Position numbers and translations under genes: made by a program. From Jannaschia aquimarina (GTDB lineage: Bacteria > Pseudomonadota > Alphaproteobacteria > Rhodobacterales > Rhodobacteraceae): a DNA stretch of 64,000 nucleotides. The stretch is taken from positions 1 to 64,000 of the forward strand of contig NZ_JYFE01000025.1 in assembly GCF_000877395.1 (NCBI RefSeq), written 5' to 3'. Position 1 is the first letter of the stretch, and each line of letters opens with the position of its first letter. Under the pieces are notes generated by a model, which was not told the origin of the DNA, made no database searches, and was given only the letters and a program-made list of their open reading frames with translations. Positions 16,337 through 26,533 of this stretch are shown here, one piece after another.

Positions 16337-17785
16337 TCAGGCCAGCCAGAACCGTCGCGTGAACAGGACGAAGACGGCCATCAGTTCCAGCCGCCCGGTC
16401 AGCATCGCCGCCGAGAGGATCCATTTCGCCGTATCGTTCAGCGGCGCGAAGTTTCCAGCGGGTCCGATGGTGTCACCGAGGCCCGGGCCGATATTCGCGA
16501 TCGCCGTCGCCGCACCCGAGACGGATGTGGTGAAGTCCAGGCCCGTCATCGCCAGCGCCACCGCCGTGATTCCTAGCGAGACCACGAACATCACGAAGAA
16601 AGCCATGACTGAATTCAGAACATCGTCGGTCACGGGGCGGCCCTCGTAGCGGGGCCGGAAGATGCCGTGCGGCGAGTGGATGCGCCGGATCTGCGCCTTC
16701 GCGGCCGCGAAGAGGATCTGGTAGCGGAACACCTTGATCGAGCAGGAAGTCGATCCCGCGCAGCCTCCGATCAGGCCGAGGAAGAAGAACAGCGCCACGG
16801 CGAAACCGCCCCACTGCATGTAGTCCACGCTGGCATAGCCCGTGCCGGTCATGATCGAGGCGACGTTGAACAGGGCCTCTCGCAGGGCAGTCTCGACACC
16901 GTAGTTGAAATCCAGGATCAGCGTAACGACTGTGGCCGTCACGAGGGTCGCGTAGATCGCCAGGAAGACCCGCACCTGACTGTCCCGCCAGAGGGGCGCC
17001 GCATCCCCGTTCACGAGCCGGACATAGAGCACGAACGGGATCGCCGCCGACAGCATGAAGATGACCGCGATGTATTCGTGCGGACCCTTGAAGGCGCCGA
17101 AGCTGGCATCGTAATTCGCGAACCCGCCCGTCGAGACTGTCGTCATGGCGTGAACCGCAGCGTCGAACGCGTTCATTCCGGCGGCACCGTAAGCCAGGGC
17201 GCAAGCGACAGTGATGCCCACATAGATCGTCGAGATCTGAGCGCTGATCTCGGCTGCACGCGGCAGCACCTTCCCCATCGTGTCGAACGCCTCGGATCGG
17301 AAGATCTGCATCCCCCCGACGCGCAATTCGGGCAGGAACACCATCGCCATGACGATGACGCCGATGCCTCCAAACCATTGCAGAAGGCCCCGCCACAGAA
17401 GGACTCCCGCCGGCAGGTCGTCGAGACCGCTGAAGACCGTCGACCCCGTCGTCGTCAGCCCCGACATCGCTTCGAAGAAGGCATCGGTCGCGCTGGCATT
17501 CGTCGCGCCCAGCATGAAAGGGATCGCGGCGAAGATCGGCAGGGCCACCCAGACCGTGACCGTCAGCAGAAACGTCTGCTGCAGGCTGAGACGATCCCGC
17601 ACTGCATTCGAGCATGACAAGGCAAGCGACATGCCCGCGAGCCAGGTCATCGCGGCCGACTCGAAGAATACGAACCACTCGCCGTTCCCCTCGATCAGGT
17701 CGGCGGCCATCGGCAGCAGCATCGAGGTCGCCAGGATCAGCAGCAGCAGGCCGATCACGTAGCCGACAGGGCGGGCGTCGATCAT
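16337..17785 (-). CDS. trkH: Trk/Ktr potassium uptake membrane subunit
   Basis: A 482-residue TrkH-family potassium transporter with the fourfold membrane-pore-membrane design. The four selectivity-filter segments are visible: SGLTTTGSTVF near residue 110, TTVSTGGFANY near 220, SIMTGTGYASVD near 317, and NIGPGLGDTIGP near 433. There are about ten hydrophobic helices in all. The start at 17785 (MIDARPVGY) follows the murD stop by 34 bases in the same direction, so it may be transcribed from the end of the cell-wall operon. The regulatory NAD-binding partner TrkA is not in the window. Confidence 0.93.
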   Translation of the reverse strand: MIDARPVGYVIGLLLLILATSMLLPMAADLIEGNGEWFVFFESAAMTWLAGMSLALSCSNAVRDRLSLQQTFLLTVTVWVALPIFAAIPFMLGATNASATDAFFEAMSGLTTTGSTVFSGLDDLPAGVLLWRGLLQWFGGIGVIVMAMVFLPELRVGGMQIFRSEAFDTMGKVLPRAAEISAQISTIYVGITVACALAYGAAGMNAFDAAVHAMTTVSTGGFANYDASFGAFKGPHEYIAVIFMLSAAIPFVLYVRLVNGDAAPLWRDSQVRVFLAIYATLVTATVVTLILDFNYGVETALREALFNVASIMTGTGYASVDYMQWGGFAVALFFFLGLIGGCAGSTSCSIKVFRYQILFAAAKAQIRRIHSPHGIFRPRYEGRPVTDDVLNSVMAFFVMFVVSLGITAVALAMTGLDFTTSVSGAATAIANIGPGLGDTIGPAGNFAPLNDTAKWILSAAMLTGRLELMAVFVLFTRRFWLA

Positions 17786-17819
17786 CGACCGTCGCCCGGC
17801 CGCAGAAGCGCGCCGTGTA

Positions 17820-19202
17820 TCATGGGAGTTCCGCGACGCGGGCGGCGAAGTCCTCGCCCCGCCGCTCGAAGCTGTCGTATTGGTCGAAACTGGCCGCGGC
17901 CGGGGCAAGCAGAACGGTCTCGCCGGCCTGCGCATCCTCTGCGGCGCGGGCGACGGCGGTGGCCATGTCGGTGCAGATCTCGGTCTCGACCCCCGGCCCC
18001 AGCGCGACCGCGAAGCCCGCCGCCTCGCGCCCGATCACGTAGGCCCGGACGACGTTGCCCAGATGCGGGCGCAACCCGTCCAGACCGCCTTCCTTCATCA
18101 AGCCCCCCGCGATCCAGCGGATGCGCGGGAAGGCTGCAAGCGCTTTTGCGGCCGCATCGACATTCGTCGCTTTCGAGTCGTTGACGAAGACGACGCCGTC
18201 CCGCTCGGCGATGCGCTGCGACCGATGGGGCAGGCCGGGATAATCGTTCAGCGCGGCCTCGATGTCCCGCGGGGCCAGCCCGAGGGCGCGGGCCGCCGCC
18301 CAGGCGCAGGCGGCGTTCTGGTGGTTGTGCGCGCCCGGCAATCCCGCGACCGTGCGAAGGTCCACCGAAGCGATCTGACGCGCCTTGCGGTGTTCGGCCA
18401 GCCAGCCCTTGCGGTGGCTGACCTGCCACCCGGCCCCGGAGGGCTTTGCCGTCGTCACGCGGATCACGCGATCGTCGCCGGGCGCCTCGGCCAACTGATT
18501 GGCCAGGAAGGCGCCTTCCACCTCGTCGGTCCCGATCACCGCACGATCCGGTCCGCCCTCGGAGAACAGGCGCCGCTTGGCGGCGAAATAGCCGCCCATC
18601 CCGCCATGCCGGTCCAGGTGGTCGGGCGTGAGGTTGGTAAAAACGGCAATGTCCGGCGTAAGGCTCCGCGCGAGTTCGGTCTGGTAGGACGAAAGCTCCA
18701 GCACGATCACGTCGTCCTCGCCCGGCGGATCGAGGTCCAGCACCCCGCGCCCGATATTCCCCGCCAGATGAGCCCGCTTTCCTGCGCGGATCAGGATGTG
18801 GTGCAACAGCGCAGAGGTGGTGGACTTGCCGTTCGAGCCGGTGATCGCGACGACCTTCGGCGGGATATCGTCATGCCCCAGTGACTGGAAGAAGAGCCCG
18901 ATATCGTTGTCCACCGGCACGCCGGCTGCCCAGGCCGCGGCGATCGCAGTATGCGGCACGGGATAGAGATGCGGGATCCCCGGGCTCGTCACAAGCGTCA
19001 CGGCATCGTCGAGCGCGCCGGGTCTGGTCAGATCGCGCAGCTCGAAGCCCTCGGCCTCGGCCGCCTCCCTGCCCCCGGCGCCGTCGTCCCAAGCCCGGAC
19101 ATGGGCGCCTCCGTCCCGGAGCGCGCGCGCAGCCGTCAGCCCGGACCGGCCCAGCCCCAGAACTGCGACGGTCTGCCCGTCGAAGCCGCGGACCGGAATC
19201 AT
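17820..19202 (-). CDS. murD: UDP-N-acetylmuramoylalanine--D-glutamate ligase
   Basis: A 460-residue MurD, the ATP-dependent ligase that adds D-Glu to UDP-MurNAc-L-Ala. The N-terminal Rossmann segment is [17 protein letters not shown], the P-loop is [16 protein letters not shown] near residue 118, the metal/substrate region is [16 protein letters not shown] near 192, and the ligase C-terminus has [17 protein letters not shown] near 340. The start overlaps the stop of a small membrane-protein gene by four bases (ATGA). It is the last cell-wall gene of this run; ftsW, murG and murC, which usually follow, are not here. Confidence 0.97.
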   Translation of the reverse strand: MIPVRGFDGQTVAVLGLGRSGLTAARALRDGGAHVRAWDDGAGGREAAEAEGFELRDLTRPGALDDAVTLVTSPGIPHLYPVPHTAIAAAWAAGVPVDNDIGLFFQSLGHDDIPPKVVAITGSNGKSTTSALLHHILIRAGKRAHLAGNIGRGVLDLDPPGEDDVIVLELSSYQTELARSLTPDIAVFTNLTPDHLDRHGGMGGYFAAKRRLFSEGGPDRAVIGTDEVEGAFLANQLAEAPGDDRVIRVTTAKPSGAGWQVSHRKGWLAEHRKARQIASVDLRTVAGLPGAHNHQNAACAWAAARALGLAPRDIEAALNDYPGLPHRSQRIAERDGVVFVNDSKATNVDAAAKALAAFPRIRWIAGGLMKEGGLDGLRPHLGNVVRAYVIGREAAGFAVALGPGVETEICTDMATAVARAAEDAQAGETVLLAPAAASFDQYDSFERRGEDFAARVAELP

Positions 19203-19429
19203 TGTGCCATCTCCATGCCGAGGCGCTGAAGTTCGCTCCAGCTATCGGTTCCCGTCGGCAGCGGCCCGCCCCGCTCGGCTATCCTGTGACCTTGCCAGAC
19301 CGGCACCGCGAGAATGGCGATTGCGATGCAACAGGCCAATGCCCCCAGACGCGCCGCGCGGACCCCCAAGGCCACGGGCGGCCGCGCCGTCCGCGCCCGC
19401 CAATCCAGATAACGGCGCCAGATCACCAT
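19199..19429 (-). CDS. small single-pass membrane protein
   Basis: A 76-residue protein with one hydrophobic helix ([18 protein letters not shown], about residues 28-45) after a basic N-terminus ([13 protein letters not shown]), which suggests the N-terminus stays in the cytoplasm. The C-terminal 30 residues would be periplasmic. I do not recognise the family. Its start lies within the last bases of the SDR gene and its stop overlaps the murD start, so it belongs to the cell-wall operon and is translationally coupled on both sides. That placement suggests a role at the envelope, but nothing specific can be claimed. Confidence 0.6.
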   Translation of the reverse strand: MVIWRRYLDWRARTARPPVALGVRAARLGALACCIAIAILAVPVWQGHRIAERGGPLPTGTDSWSELQRLGMEMAQ

Positions 19430-20082
19430 GCGATCGGCCTGCGGTCCCGGAAGAATCCGCCCGTAGGACCGTCCTCGGATAACGTTGCAAGCCAGATCGC
19501 CGTCTCGGCCCCCTCCTCGGGCGAGCGCGTCGCACTTGCCCCGCCCATCCGGGTGCGCACCCAACCGGGGCACATCGCGTTGATCTTCACGCCGGTCGGC
19601 GCCGTACCCGCGGCGCGGACCGTCAGGGCGTTCAGCGCGGCCTTCGCCACCCCATAGGCGCCTCCGCCGCCGATCCCTTCGGCAAAGCTGCCCCATCCAG
19701 ACGAGAGGTTAACCACCCGCCCATAGCCCCGCGCCTCCATGCCGGGAAGGAGCGCGCGCATCAGCAGGTAGGGCGCACGCACCATGACGCCCATGGAGGC
19801 CTCGAAATGGTCCGGATCCTCGAAAAGCCCTTCGTCCCATAGCACGCCGGCGTTGTTCACGAGCACGTCCACCTCGCCCGACCGGGCGACGGCCTCCTGT
19901 ATCGAGGCTTCCGACATGAGGTCCAGCGGCTGCGAGCGGGCGCCGATCTCTCGCGCGACCTCCGCCCCCGCCTCGGCATCGCGAGAGGTCAGGATCACGT
20001 CCAGCCCCTGTTCCACCAGTCCGGCCGCGATGGCCCGGCCTATTCCCCGATTGCCGCCGGTCACGAGGACGCGTCTGGTCAT
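19423..20082 (-). CDS. short-chain dehydrogenase/reductase
   Basis: A 219-residue classical SDR. The nucleotide-binding motif is VTGGNRGIGRAIA at residues 7-19, the structural motif is LVNNAGVLWDEG near 74-85, and the catalytic set is Ser in NLSSGWGSF with the YGVAK motif (Tyr and Lys four residues apart) near 143. PGWVRTRMGG follows. The substrate is unknown. It sits between mraY and murD in the division cluster, where no oxidoreductase is needed for peptidoglycan synthesis, so it may be a later insertion that kept operon polarity. Confidence 0.87.
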   Translation of the reverse strand: MTRRVLVTGGNRGIGRAIAAGLVEQGLDVILTSRDAEAGAEVAREIGARSQPLDLMSEASIQEAVARSGEVDVLVNNAGVLWDEGLFEDPDHFEASMGVMVRAPYLLMRALLPGMEARGYGRVVNLSSGWGSFAEGIGGGGAYGVAKAALNALTVRAAGTAPTGVKINAMCPGWVRTRMGGASATRSPEEGAETAIWLATLSEDGPTGGFFRDRRPIAW

Positions 20083-20151
20083 GTCACCTCCGCTGGATGA
20101 ACAAGTGCCTTGGAAGCATTTGCAAATCGCTTCGACGCGATTTGTCCACCC

Positions 20152-21234
20152 TTAGCGAACTTTCAGCGTCGCGAGACCGATGAGCGCGAGGATCAGCGCG
20201 ATGATCCAGAACCGGATCACGACCTGCGGCTCGGCCCATCCCTTCTTCTCAAAATGGTGGTGGATCGGCGCCATCAGGAAGACACGGCGGCCCGTCGATT
20301 TGAAGTAAAGCACCTGAATGATCACCGACAGCGCCTCGACCACGAAGAGACCGCCGACGATGGCCCAGACCAGTTCGTGCTTGGTGACGACCGCGACCGT
20401 GCCCAAAGCGGCGCCAAGCGCCAGTGATCCGGTATCGCCCATGAAGACGGCCGCGGGCGGCGCGTTGTACCACAGGAACCCCAGCCCTCCACCGATCAGC
20501 GCGGCCGAAAAGACCAGCAGCTCCCCGGTCCCGGGGACGTAGTGGACGCCCAGATATTCCGTGAAGTCCGTCCGACCCACCGCATAGGCGATGACGCCGA
20601 GTGTCCCTGCGGCGATCATGACCGGCATGATGGCGAGGCCATCGAGCCCGTCCGTCAGGTTCACGGCATTGGCCGACCCCACGATCACAATCAGCGTGAA
20701 AGGGATGTAGAACCAGGCCAGGTTCAGCAGGAACTCGTTCACGAAAGGCAAGGCAAGACGATATTCCAGCTCGGTCGGGTGCGCCCAGACGGCGACCAGC
20801 GCCACCAGCACGCCGATCACGCATCCCAGCGCGAGGCGAACCTTCGCGGGCACGCCCTTCGTGTCCCCGGCCGAAATCTTCGCGTAATCGTCCACGAAGC
20901 CAATGGCGCCGTAGGCGATCGTGACACCGAGGACGAGCCAGACATACGGATTGTCGAGCCGCGCAAACAGCAGCGTCGCAACCGTGATCGCCCCGAGGAT
21001 CAGGACGCCCCCCATCGTCGGCGTCCCCGCCTTGACGAAATGCGTCTCCGGCCCGTCGTCCCGGATCGGCTGTCCCTTGCCTTGCCGCTTGCGGAGAAGC
21101 CCGATCAGCGGGGGGCCGAACAGGAAGCCGAAGACCAGGGCTGTGAAAAAGCTGAGACCCGCGCGCACGGTGATGTAGCGGAAGAGGTTCAGGACCCCTC
21201 CGCCATCGGACAATTCGGCCAGCCAGTAGAACAT
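20152..21234 (-). CDS. mraY: phospho-N-acetylmuramoyl-pentapeptide-transferase
   Basis: A 360-residue MraY, the inner-membrane enzyme that moves phospho-MurNAc-pentapeptide to undecaprenyl phosphate to make lipid I. About ten membrane helices are seen. Landmarks are [14 protein letters not shown] near residue 71, [10 protein letters not shown] near 112 with the conserved Asp pair, [14 protein letters not shown] near 190, and [13 protein letters not shown] near 323 (the His cluster). The length of 360 is exact for the family. It lies 121 bases after murF, the largest gap within the cluster. Confidence 0.98.
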   Translation of the reverse strand: MFYWLAELSDGGGVLNLFRYITVRAGLSFFTALVFGFLFGPPLIGLLRKRQGKGQPIRDDGPETHFVKAGTPTMGGVLILGAITVATLLFARLDNPYVWLVLGVTIAYGAIGFVDDYAKISAGDTKGVPAKVRLALGCVIGVLVALVAVWAHPTELEYRLALPFVNEFLLNLAWFYIPFTLIVIVGSANAVNLTDGLDGLAIMPVMIAAGTLGVIAYAVGRTDFTEYLGVHYVPGTGELLVFSAALIGGGLGFLWYNAPPAAVFMGDTGSLALGAALGTVAVVTKHELVWAIVGGLFVVEALSVIIQVLYFKSTGRRVFLMAPIHHHFEKKGWAEPQVVIRFWIIALILALIGLATLKVR

Positions 21235-21355
21235 CGCGAAGCCCCCTACGCGCTTGGTCGGTGGCGTTTACAGCGGTGCTCCGGCAGGTCCAACGCCTGC
21301 CCGGGCGTCAGCGCCGCGCCGTCGCGCCGGGGCCACAGGGGGCCGACGCCGCCCC

Positions 21356-22732
21356 TCATCGACGGGCCAGGGCACGGACCCCCTCGACGATCCTCGCCAT
21401 GTCCATGGACAGCGAGCCCTTGACCATCACCGCATCCCCCGGCCGCACCATGTCCGGCAGGTACTTGGTCATCGCGCCGGAGGTCTCGGTATGGTGGCCC
21501 CTCATGTCGGCGGGCAATGCATCGTGCAGGTGACGCATCAGCGGCCCGACCGTGTGCACCTCGTCCAGATCCGACATCGCCGGCAGCTCTGCCAGATCGG
21601 CATGGAGCGCGGGGCCGGTCGGACCGAGCTCCTTCATGTCGCCAAGGATCGCGATGCGGCGGGCCCGGCGCGGAGGCTCCGTCCCCGCGAGCAGGTCCAG
21701 CGCAGCGGCGACCGAGGCAGGATTGGCATTGTAGGCATCGTCGATCAGGTCGACGGGCGGCGCGTCGGGGGCAAGAGGCACGGAATGGCGCCGCCCCCTG
21801 CCTTCCGGCGGTGTCCAATCCGCCAAGGCCATCGCCGCCTGCGGCACATCGGCGCCGGCCGCGTGGCAGGCCGCCAGAACCGCCAGCGCATTCAGAGCGA
21901 AATGCCCGCCCGGCGCGCCGACCCGGAAGGCGAGCGTGCCGTCCGGCGTCTCGGCCGCGCAGGTCACCGCGTTCGGCCCGGCATTCAGATCGGTCAAGCG
22001 CCAGATCGCGTCTTCGGAATGACCGAAGGGAATCGTCCCCCGCTCGGCCAGGATCGCCGCCGTCTCGACATCGGCGTTCCAGATCGCCGCGCCATTCGGC
22101 TCAAGTCCCTCGAAGATCGAAGCCTTTTCGCGTGCGATCCCCTCTATGCCATCCGCGAAAGCCTCCAGGTGGACGGGCGCGACGGTCGTGACCATCGCGA
22201 CATGGGGTCGTGCATGCCGCGCCAGGGGGGCGATCTCGCCCGGATGGTTCATGCCGATCTCGATCACGGCGAAATCCGCATCGGGCGGGCAATTCGCCAA
22301 GGTCAGCGGCACGCCCCAATGGTTGTTGTAGCTCTTGATCGCGGCATGGGTTCGACCCTGCGGGGAAAGCGCGTGGGCCAGCATCTCCTTGGTCGAGGTC
22401 TTGCCGACGCTGCCGGTGATCGCGATCACCTTGGCGCCTGTCCGTGCGCGTCCGGCGCGGCCCAACGCCTCGAGCCCGGTCTGCACGTCATTCACCAGCA
22501 GGCAGCGGGCGGGATCGACGCCATCGGGAATGCGGCTGACCAGCGCGGCCGCAGCCCCCTTCGCCAGCGCGTCGGCCACGAAATCGTGCCCGTCGCGCGC
22601 GGCCTTCAGGGCCACGAACATCTCGCCGGGCCGGATCGCCCGGCTGTCGATGCTCAGGGCACCGGCGGCCCAGTCGCCCGCGACCGTCCCGCCCGTCGCT
22701 GCCGCCGCGTCGGTGGCGGTCCAGAGGGTCAT
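21356..22732 (-). CDS. murF: UDP-N-acetylmuramoyl-tripeptide--D-alanyl-D-alanine ligase
   Basis: A 458-residue MurF, which adds D-Ala-D-Ala to the muramyl tripeptide. The P-loop is ITGSVGKTSTKEMLAHAL near residue 104, the N-terminal recognition motif is DSRAIRPGEMFVALK near 29, a conserved region is IEIGMNHPGEIA near 157, and the ligase domain has DAYNANPASVAAALD near 330. The start ATG overlaps the murE stop (ATGA). The length and domain order (Mur ligase N, middle, C) are normal. Confidence 0.97.
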   Translation of the reverse strand: MTLWTATDAAAATGGTVAGDWAAGALSIDSRAIRPGEMFVALKAARDGHDFVADALAKGAAAALVSRIPDGVDPARCLLVNDVQTGLEALGRAGRARTGAKVIAITGSVGKTSTKEMLAHALSPQGRTHAAIKSYNNHWGVPLTLANCPPDADFAVIEIGMNHPGEIAPLARHARPHVAMVTTVAPVHLEAFADGIEGIAREKASIFEGLEPNGAAIWNADVETAAILAERGTIPFGHSEDAIWRLTDLNAGPNAVTCAAETPDGTLAFRVGAPGGHFALNALAVLAACHAAGADVPQAAMALADWTPPEGRGRRHSVPLAPDAPPVDLIDDAYNANPASVAAALDLLAGTEPPRRARRIAILGDMKELGPTGPALHADLAELPAMSDLDEVHTVGPLMRHLHDALPADMRGHHTETSGAMTKYLPDMVRPGDAVMVKGSLSMDMARIVEGVRALARR

Positions 22733-24183
22733 ACCTCTCTCCCTTCCAGCGCCGCGACCGAGATCGAGGCCTGCTCCACATCGTCGAAAGGCAGGACCAT
22801 GTCGCCGACCGTCTGCCCGGTCTCGTGGCCTTTGCCCATCACCAGAAGCGTATCGCCGGGCTCCAGCATGCCGGCGCCCCGCAGGATCGCCTCGGCCCGG
22901 TCGCCGATCTCGATCGCTCCGGGTGCGCCCTCCATCACGGCGGCACGGATCGCGGCGGGCTCTTCTGAGCGGGGATTGTCATCGGTGACGATCACGCTGT
23001 CGGCATGGGCGTGGGCCGCGGCCCCCATCAACGGGCGCTTGCCCCGGTCGCGGTCGCCGCCCGCGCCGACGATGGCGACGAGCCGGCCCATGACGTGGGG
23101 CCGCAATGCCTGGATCGCCGTGGCCACCGCATCCGGCGTATGGGCGTAATCGACGAAGACCGCCGCGCCGTTCTCGCGGGTGGCGGCAAGCTCCATCCGG
23201 CCGCGCACGCCGCGCAGCGAAGGCAGCACGCCGAAGACGCGCTCCGCTTCCTCTCCGGCACCGATGGCAAGCCCGGCCGCGATAAGCGCGTTCGCCGCCT
23301 GGAACCCGCCGATGAGATCCAGCCGCACGGAACGGGCGCGTCCCTGCCAGCGGAACAGAACCTCCTGCCCCGTCGCGTCGAAGCGTTGCCCCGTCAGACG
23401 CAGCCGCGCCGCCTCGTTTCGGCCGACACCGATGACTTCCTGCCCGCGCGCCTCGCAGGCGGCGGCGAGATCGGGGCCTCTCGGGTCATCGAGATTGACG
23501 ACCGCGACGCCGTCGCCGGGCAATAGGCGGTCGAAGAGCCCGGCCTTGGCGGCGAAATAGCTGTCCATGTCGCCGTGATAGTCGAGGTGATCCTGCGTCA
23601 GATTGGTGAATCCGGCGGCGGCCAGACGCACGGCTTCCAGCCGGCGCTGGTCCAGCCCGTGGGAGGACGCCTCCATCGCGGCGTGGGTGACCCCCGCCTG
23701 CGCCATCTCGGCCAGCATCCGGTGCAGGGTGATCGGCTCTGGCGTGGTGTGGGGGCTGGGCGCCGTCCATGCGCCCTCGACACCGGTCGTGCCGATGTTG
23801 ACGGCGCTCAGGCCCAGCGCCTCCCAGATCTGCCGCACGAAGGCCGCGACCGAGGTCTTCCCGTTCGTTCCCGTGACGGCGACCATCGTCTCGGGCTGGC
23901 TCCCGGCCATCAACGCGGCGGCGAAAGCCAGGGCTGCGCGCGGATCCTCGACGGTCAGGACCGGCACGCTCAGGTTCTCCAGCGTGGCGGCGCCGGCCCG
24001 GTCGGTCAGGATCGCGACGGCGCCCCGCTCCACCGCGTCGGGGGCGAAGCGGGCGCCATGGGTGACGCTGCCGGGCAGCGCGGCGAACAGATCGCCGGGC
24101 CCTGCGCGCCGGTTGTCGACGGCGAGGCCAGCGATCCTCAGATCCGAAGGACCCGTCAGGCCGAGTTCGGACAGGGACTTCAC
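22729..24183 (-). CDS. murE: UDP-N-acetylmuramoyl-tripeptide synthetase (meso-diaminopimelate adding)
   Basis: A 484-residue MurE, which adds meso-diaminopimelate to UDP-MurNAc-L-Ala-D-Glu. The P-loop is VTGTNGKTSVAAFVRQ near residue 103, and the DAP-recognition motif is DDNPRSEEP near 400, which marks DAP rather than lysine specificity. The GTG at 24183 is chosen because GGAGGGAGGC directly precedes it and the product then begins KSLSELGL, as in related proteins. An ATG at 24204 and a TTG at 24261 would add residues without conserved character. The gene lies about 130 bases after ftsI and overlaps murF. Confidence 0.95.
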   Translation of the reverse strand: MKSLSELGLTGPSDLRIAGLAVDNRRAGPGDLFAALPGSVTHGARFAPDAVERGAVAILTDRAGAATLENLSVPVLTVEDPRAALAFAAALMAGSQPETMVAVTGTNGKTSVAAFVRQIWEALGLSAVNIGTTGVEGAWTAPSPHTTPEPITLHRMLAEMAQAGVTHAAMEASSHGLDQRRLEAVRLAAAGFTNLTQDHLDYHGDMDSYFAAKAGLFDRLLPGDGVAVVNLDDPRGPDLAAACEARGQEVIGVGRNEAARLRLTGQRFDATGQEVLFRWQGRARSVRLDLIGGFQAANALIAAGLAIGAGEEAERVFGVLPSLRGVRGRMELAATRENGAAVFVDYAHTPDAVATAIQALRPHVMGRLVAIVGAGGDRDRGKRPLMGAAAHAHADSVIVTDDNPRSEEPAAIRAAVMEGAPGAIEIGDRAEAILRGAGMLEPGDTLLVMGKGHETGQTVGDMVLPFDDVEQASISVAALEGREV

Positions 24184-24311
24184 GCCTCCCTCCGAGGTAA
24201 GCATCGCCCCTCGGGGGCGCGGTTCCATCGCGGCGTCAGGTCGTGTCTTCGCACGGTTCAACCCCCTGCTCGTTTCGCGCCGGACTACCGCCGCAACCGG
24301 GTCCCGTCCAG

Positions 24312-26102
24312 CTATCGCGCCGCCGCCAGATATGCCGCTGCCGCCTCATGCGCCGGATCGAAGTCGGGCCGCACGCCCAGAAGCGGCGCGATGCGGCGCG
24401 TTACCTCGGCCGAGACGGGAACGGCCGTCCAGCCCGCGGTCCGCCGTTCCTCTCCGGCGGCGAAGACCTGCGGCTCGTCCAGCGTCACCACCAGCACGTA
24501 TTCCGGATCGTGGGCCGGGAAGATGCTGGCGAAGGTGGTGATCGTCTTGTCTTCCCAATAGCCGCCCGTGTGCTTTGGCTTGTCGGCCGTTCCGGTCTTG
24601 CCGCCCACATAATAGCCGGGCACCTCGGCCAGAGAGGCGGTCCCTTCGGTCACGACCTTGCGCAGCATCAGGCGCGACTCGGCGCTCGTGCGCGCACTGA
24701 CCACACGGGGCCCGGGCTCGGATGGCCGGCCCGCCAACAAGGTCGGCTGCACCCGCGTGCCCCCATTCAGGAGCGACGCGTATCCGGTCGCCAGATGCAG
24801 CGGCGAGGCCGACATCCCGTGGCCGTAGCTCACGGTCGCGGTAACGATGTCGGGCCAACGGTCGGGGATCAGCGGCCGGGCGCCGCGTGCCTCGATCAGT
24901 TCGACCGGCGAGGGATCGAAGAACCCCAGCGAGGCCAGAAACGCCTTCTGCCGCTCCGCGCCGATCTGAAGCGCCAGCCGCGTCGTCCCGATATTCGACG
25001 ACTTCACGATGATGTCGGTCACCGACAGTTCGGGGCCGTAATTGTGGAAGTCGCGGATCCGCCGCCGGTTCACCCGCAGGCCGGGCTTCGTGTCGATCAT
25101 CGTCGATGCGTTCGTCAGACCGAGGTCCAGCGACTGGGCCGAGGCGAAGATCTTGAACGTGGAGCCCAGCTCATAGAGCCCCTGCACCGTGCGGTTGAAC
25201 AACGGATCCTCTGCCGGATCCCCCTCCAGCAGCGGGCGCGGCCGGGCATTCGGATCGAAGTCCGGCAGACTGGCCAGCGCGATCAACTCGCCGCTGTGGA
25301 TATCCATCACGATGGCCGCCGCGCCCTTGGCATTCGTCAGGCGCATGCCCGAGGCGAGGACGCTCTCGACCGCGGACTGGACGCCCAGATCCAGAGACAG
25401 ACGCAGCGGCGCCCCCTCCCGCGCGGGGTCGCGCAACTCGTCGTCGAAGACCTTCTCGATCCCGGCGATCCCGATGATCTCGGCCGCGCGCACGTCCTGC
25501 TGACCGTAGCGGTAGCCCCCGAGAACATGCGCCGCGAGAGGCCCATTCGGATAGAGCCGCATCTCGCGCCGTCCGAACAGCAATCCCGGCTCGCCCAGAT
25601 CGTGCACCGCCTGCTGCTGCTCGGGCGAGATGTTGGGCTTGAGCCAGAAGAAGCGGCTGTCCGAGGTGAACCGGCGGTGCCAGACCTCGGGATCCATGTC
25701 GGGGAAGATGCGCGCCAGCCCCTCGGCGGCGGCCTTCGGGTCCACCATCAGATGCGGCTGCGCATAGAGCGCGGTGGCGTCGACGTTCGTGGCCAGGACA
25801 CGCCCGGCCCGGTCGACGATGTCCGCGCGCGCGTTGACGATGGCCGCCCCTGCGCCACGCGTGGTCACCGGCTCGCGCGCGTCGGTCGCAGCGATCGTGC
25901 CCATCTTCAGACCCACCGTCATGAAGGCGGCCAGAAAGCACCCGGCGGTGAATTTCAGGCGCCGCTCGGCGCGGGCCCGCACGACGGCGGCCGGCTCGCG
26001 CGTGGGCGCGGGCCGGGCCTTGGGCGGCGCAGCCTCCAGCGACGGGACCGGTCGGAACGGATCTGTCGGCACGATGCGGCGGCGGCGGAACGGTCCGATC
26101 AT
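24312..26102 (-). CDS. ftsI: division-specific penicillin-binding protein 3 (peptidoglycan transpeptidase)
   Basis: A 596-residue class B PBP. A basic cytoplasmic N-terminus of about 55 residues, with a Pro/Ala-rich stretch, precedes a single membrane anchor (FTAGCFLAAFMTVGLKMG). The transpeptidase motifs are intact: STFK near residue 315, SSN near 367, and KTGT near 501. The PBP dimer domain lies between. It cross-links septal peptidoglycan at the divisome. The start at 26102 overlaps the ftsL stop (ATGA), and a much longer open frame upstream is ftsL in another phase. Confidence 0.96.
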   Translation of the reverse strand: MIGPFRRRRIVPTDPFRPVPSLEAAPPKARPAPTREPAAVVRARAERRLKFTAGCFLAAFMTVGLKMGTIAATDAREPVTTRGAGAAIVNARADIVDRAGRVLATNVDATALYAQPHLMVDPKAAAEGLARIFPDMDPEVWHRRFTSDSRFFWLKPNISPEQQQAVHDLGEPGLLFGRREMRLYPNGPLAAHVLGGYRYGQQDVRAAEIIGIAGIEKVFDDELRDPAREGAPLRLSLDLGVQSAVESVLASGMRLTNAKGAAAIVMDIHSGELIALASLPDFDPNARPRPLLEGDPAEDPLFNRTVQGLYELGSTFKIFASAQSLDLGLTNASTMIDTKPGLRVNRRRIRDFHNYGPELSVTDIIVKSSNIGTTRLALQIGAERQKAFLASLGFFDPSPVELIEARGARPLIPDRWPDIVTATVSYGHGMSASPLHLATGYASLLNGGTRVQPTLLAGRPSEPGPRVVSARTSAESRLMLRKVVTEGTASLAEVPGYYVGGKTGTADKPKHTGGYWEDKTITTFASIFPAHDPEYVLVVTLDEPQVFAAGEERRTAGWTAVPVSAEVTRRIAPLLGVRPDFDPAHEAAAAYLAAAR

Positions 26103-26530
26103 GGCAACTGCTCTCCATCGTCGGCAAGCGTCGGAGGGGCGATCAAGGCCGGCGGGGCGTCGGCCCCGAATTCGTGGCGGAGCGTCGCGATCGCCTCCAG
26201 CTTCTCGTCCAGCGCGGGACCATCCGCCCACGAGGCGTCGCGCACGACGGGATAGGCCACCTGTTCGGCCAGCGCGTAATGCTCGGAGGCCAGCGGCATC
26301 AGCTGCAACCGCTCGAAGTTCATCTCGGCGAGCGCCCGCAGCCGGTCGGGGCGGTTCAGATAGGCCCATTCCGCCCGCAGCATCGCAAGCTCCTCGTGAC
26401 GGCGACCGATCTCGGTCGACAGGTGGCTGACCGCGCGCGCCGTCGCGCGGGTCTTGTAGCCTTCGCCGTAGGCCCAGAAGGCCAGGGCGACGACGCTGAG
26501 GATCGAGGAGGCGTAGAGGAACGGTCGCAT
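26099..26530 (-). CDS. ftsL: cell division protein FtsL
   Basis: A 143-residue bitopic membrane protein. One hydrophobic helix near the N-terminus (FLYASSILSVVALAFWAY) is followed by a heptad-rich helix (about residues 27-65) that would form the FtsL-FtsB coiled coil in the periplasm, then an Ala/Pro-rich tail. Sequence similarity alone is weak, as usual for FtsL, but size, topology and position between rsmH and ftsI identify it. NRPDRLRALAEMNF near 59-72 matches the conserved FtsL motif. Confidence 0.92.
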   Translation of the reverse strand: MRPFLYASSILSVVALAFWAYGEGYKTRATARAVSHLSTEIGRRHEELAMLRAEWAYLNRPDRLRALAEMNFERLQLMPLASEHYALAEQVAYPVVRDASWADGPALDEKLEAIATLRHEFGADAPPALIAPPTLADDGEQLP

Positions 26531-26533
26531 GGG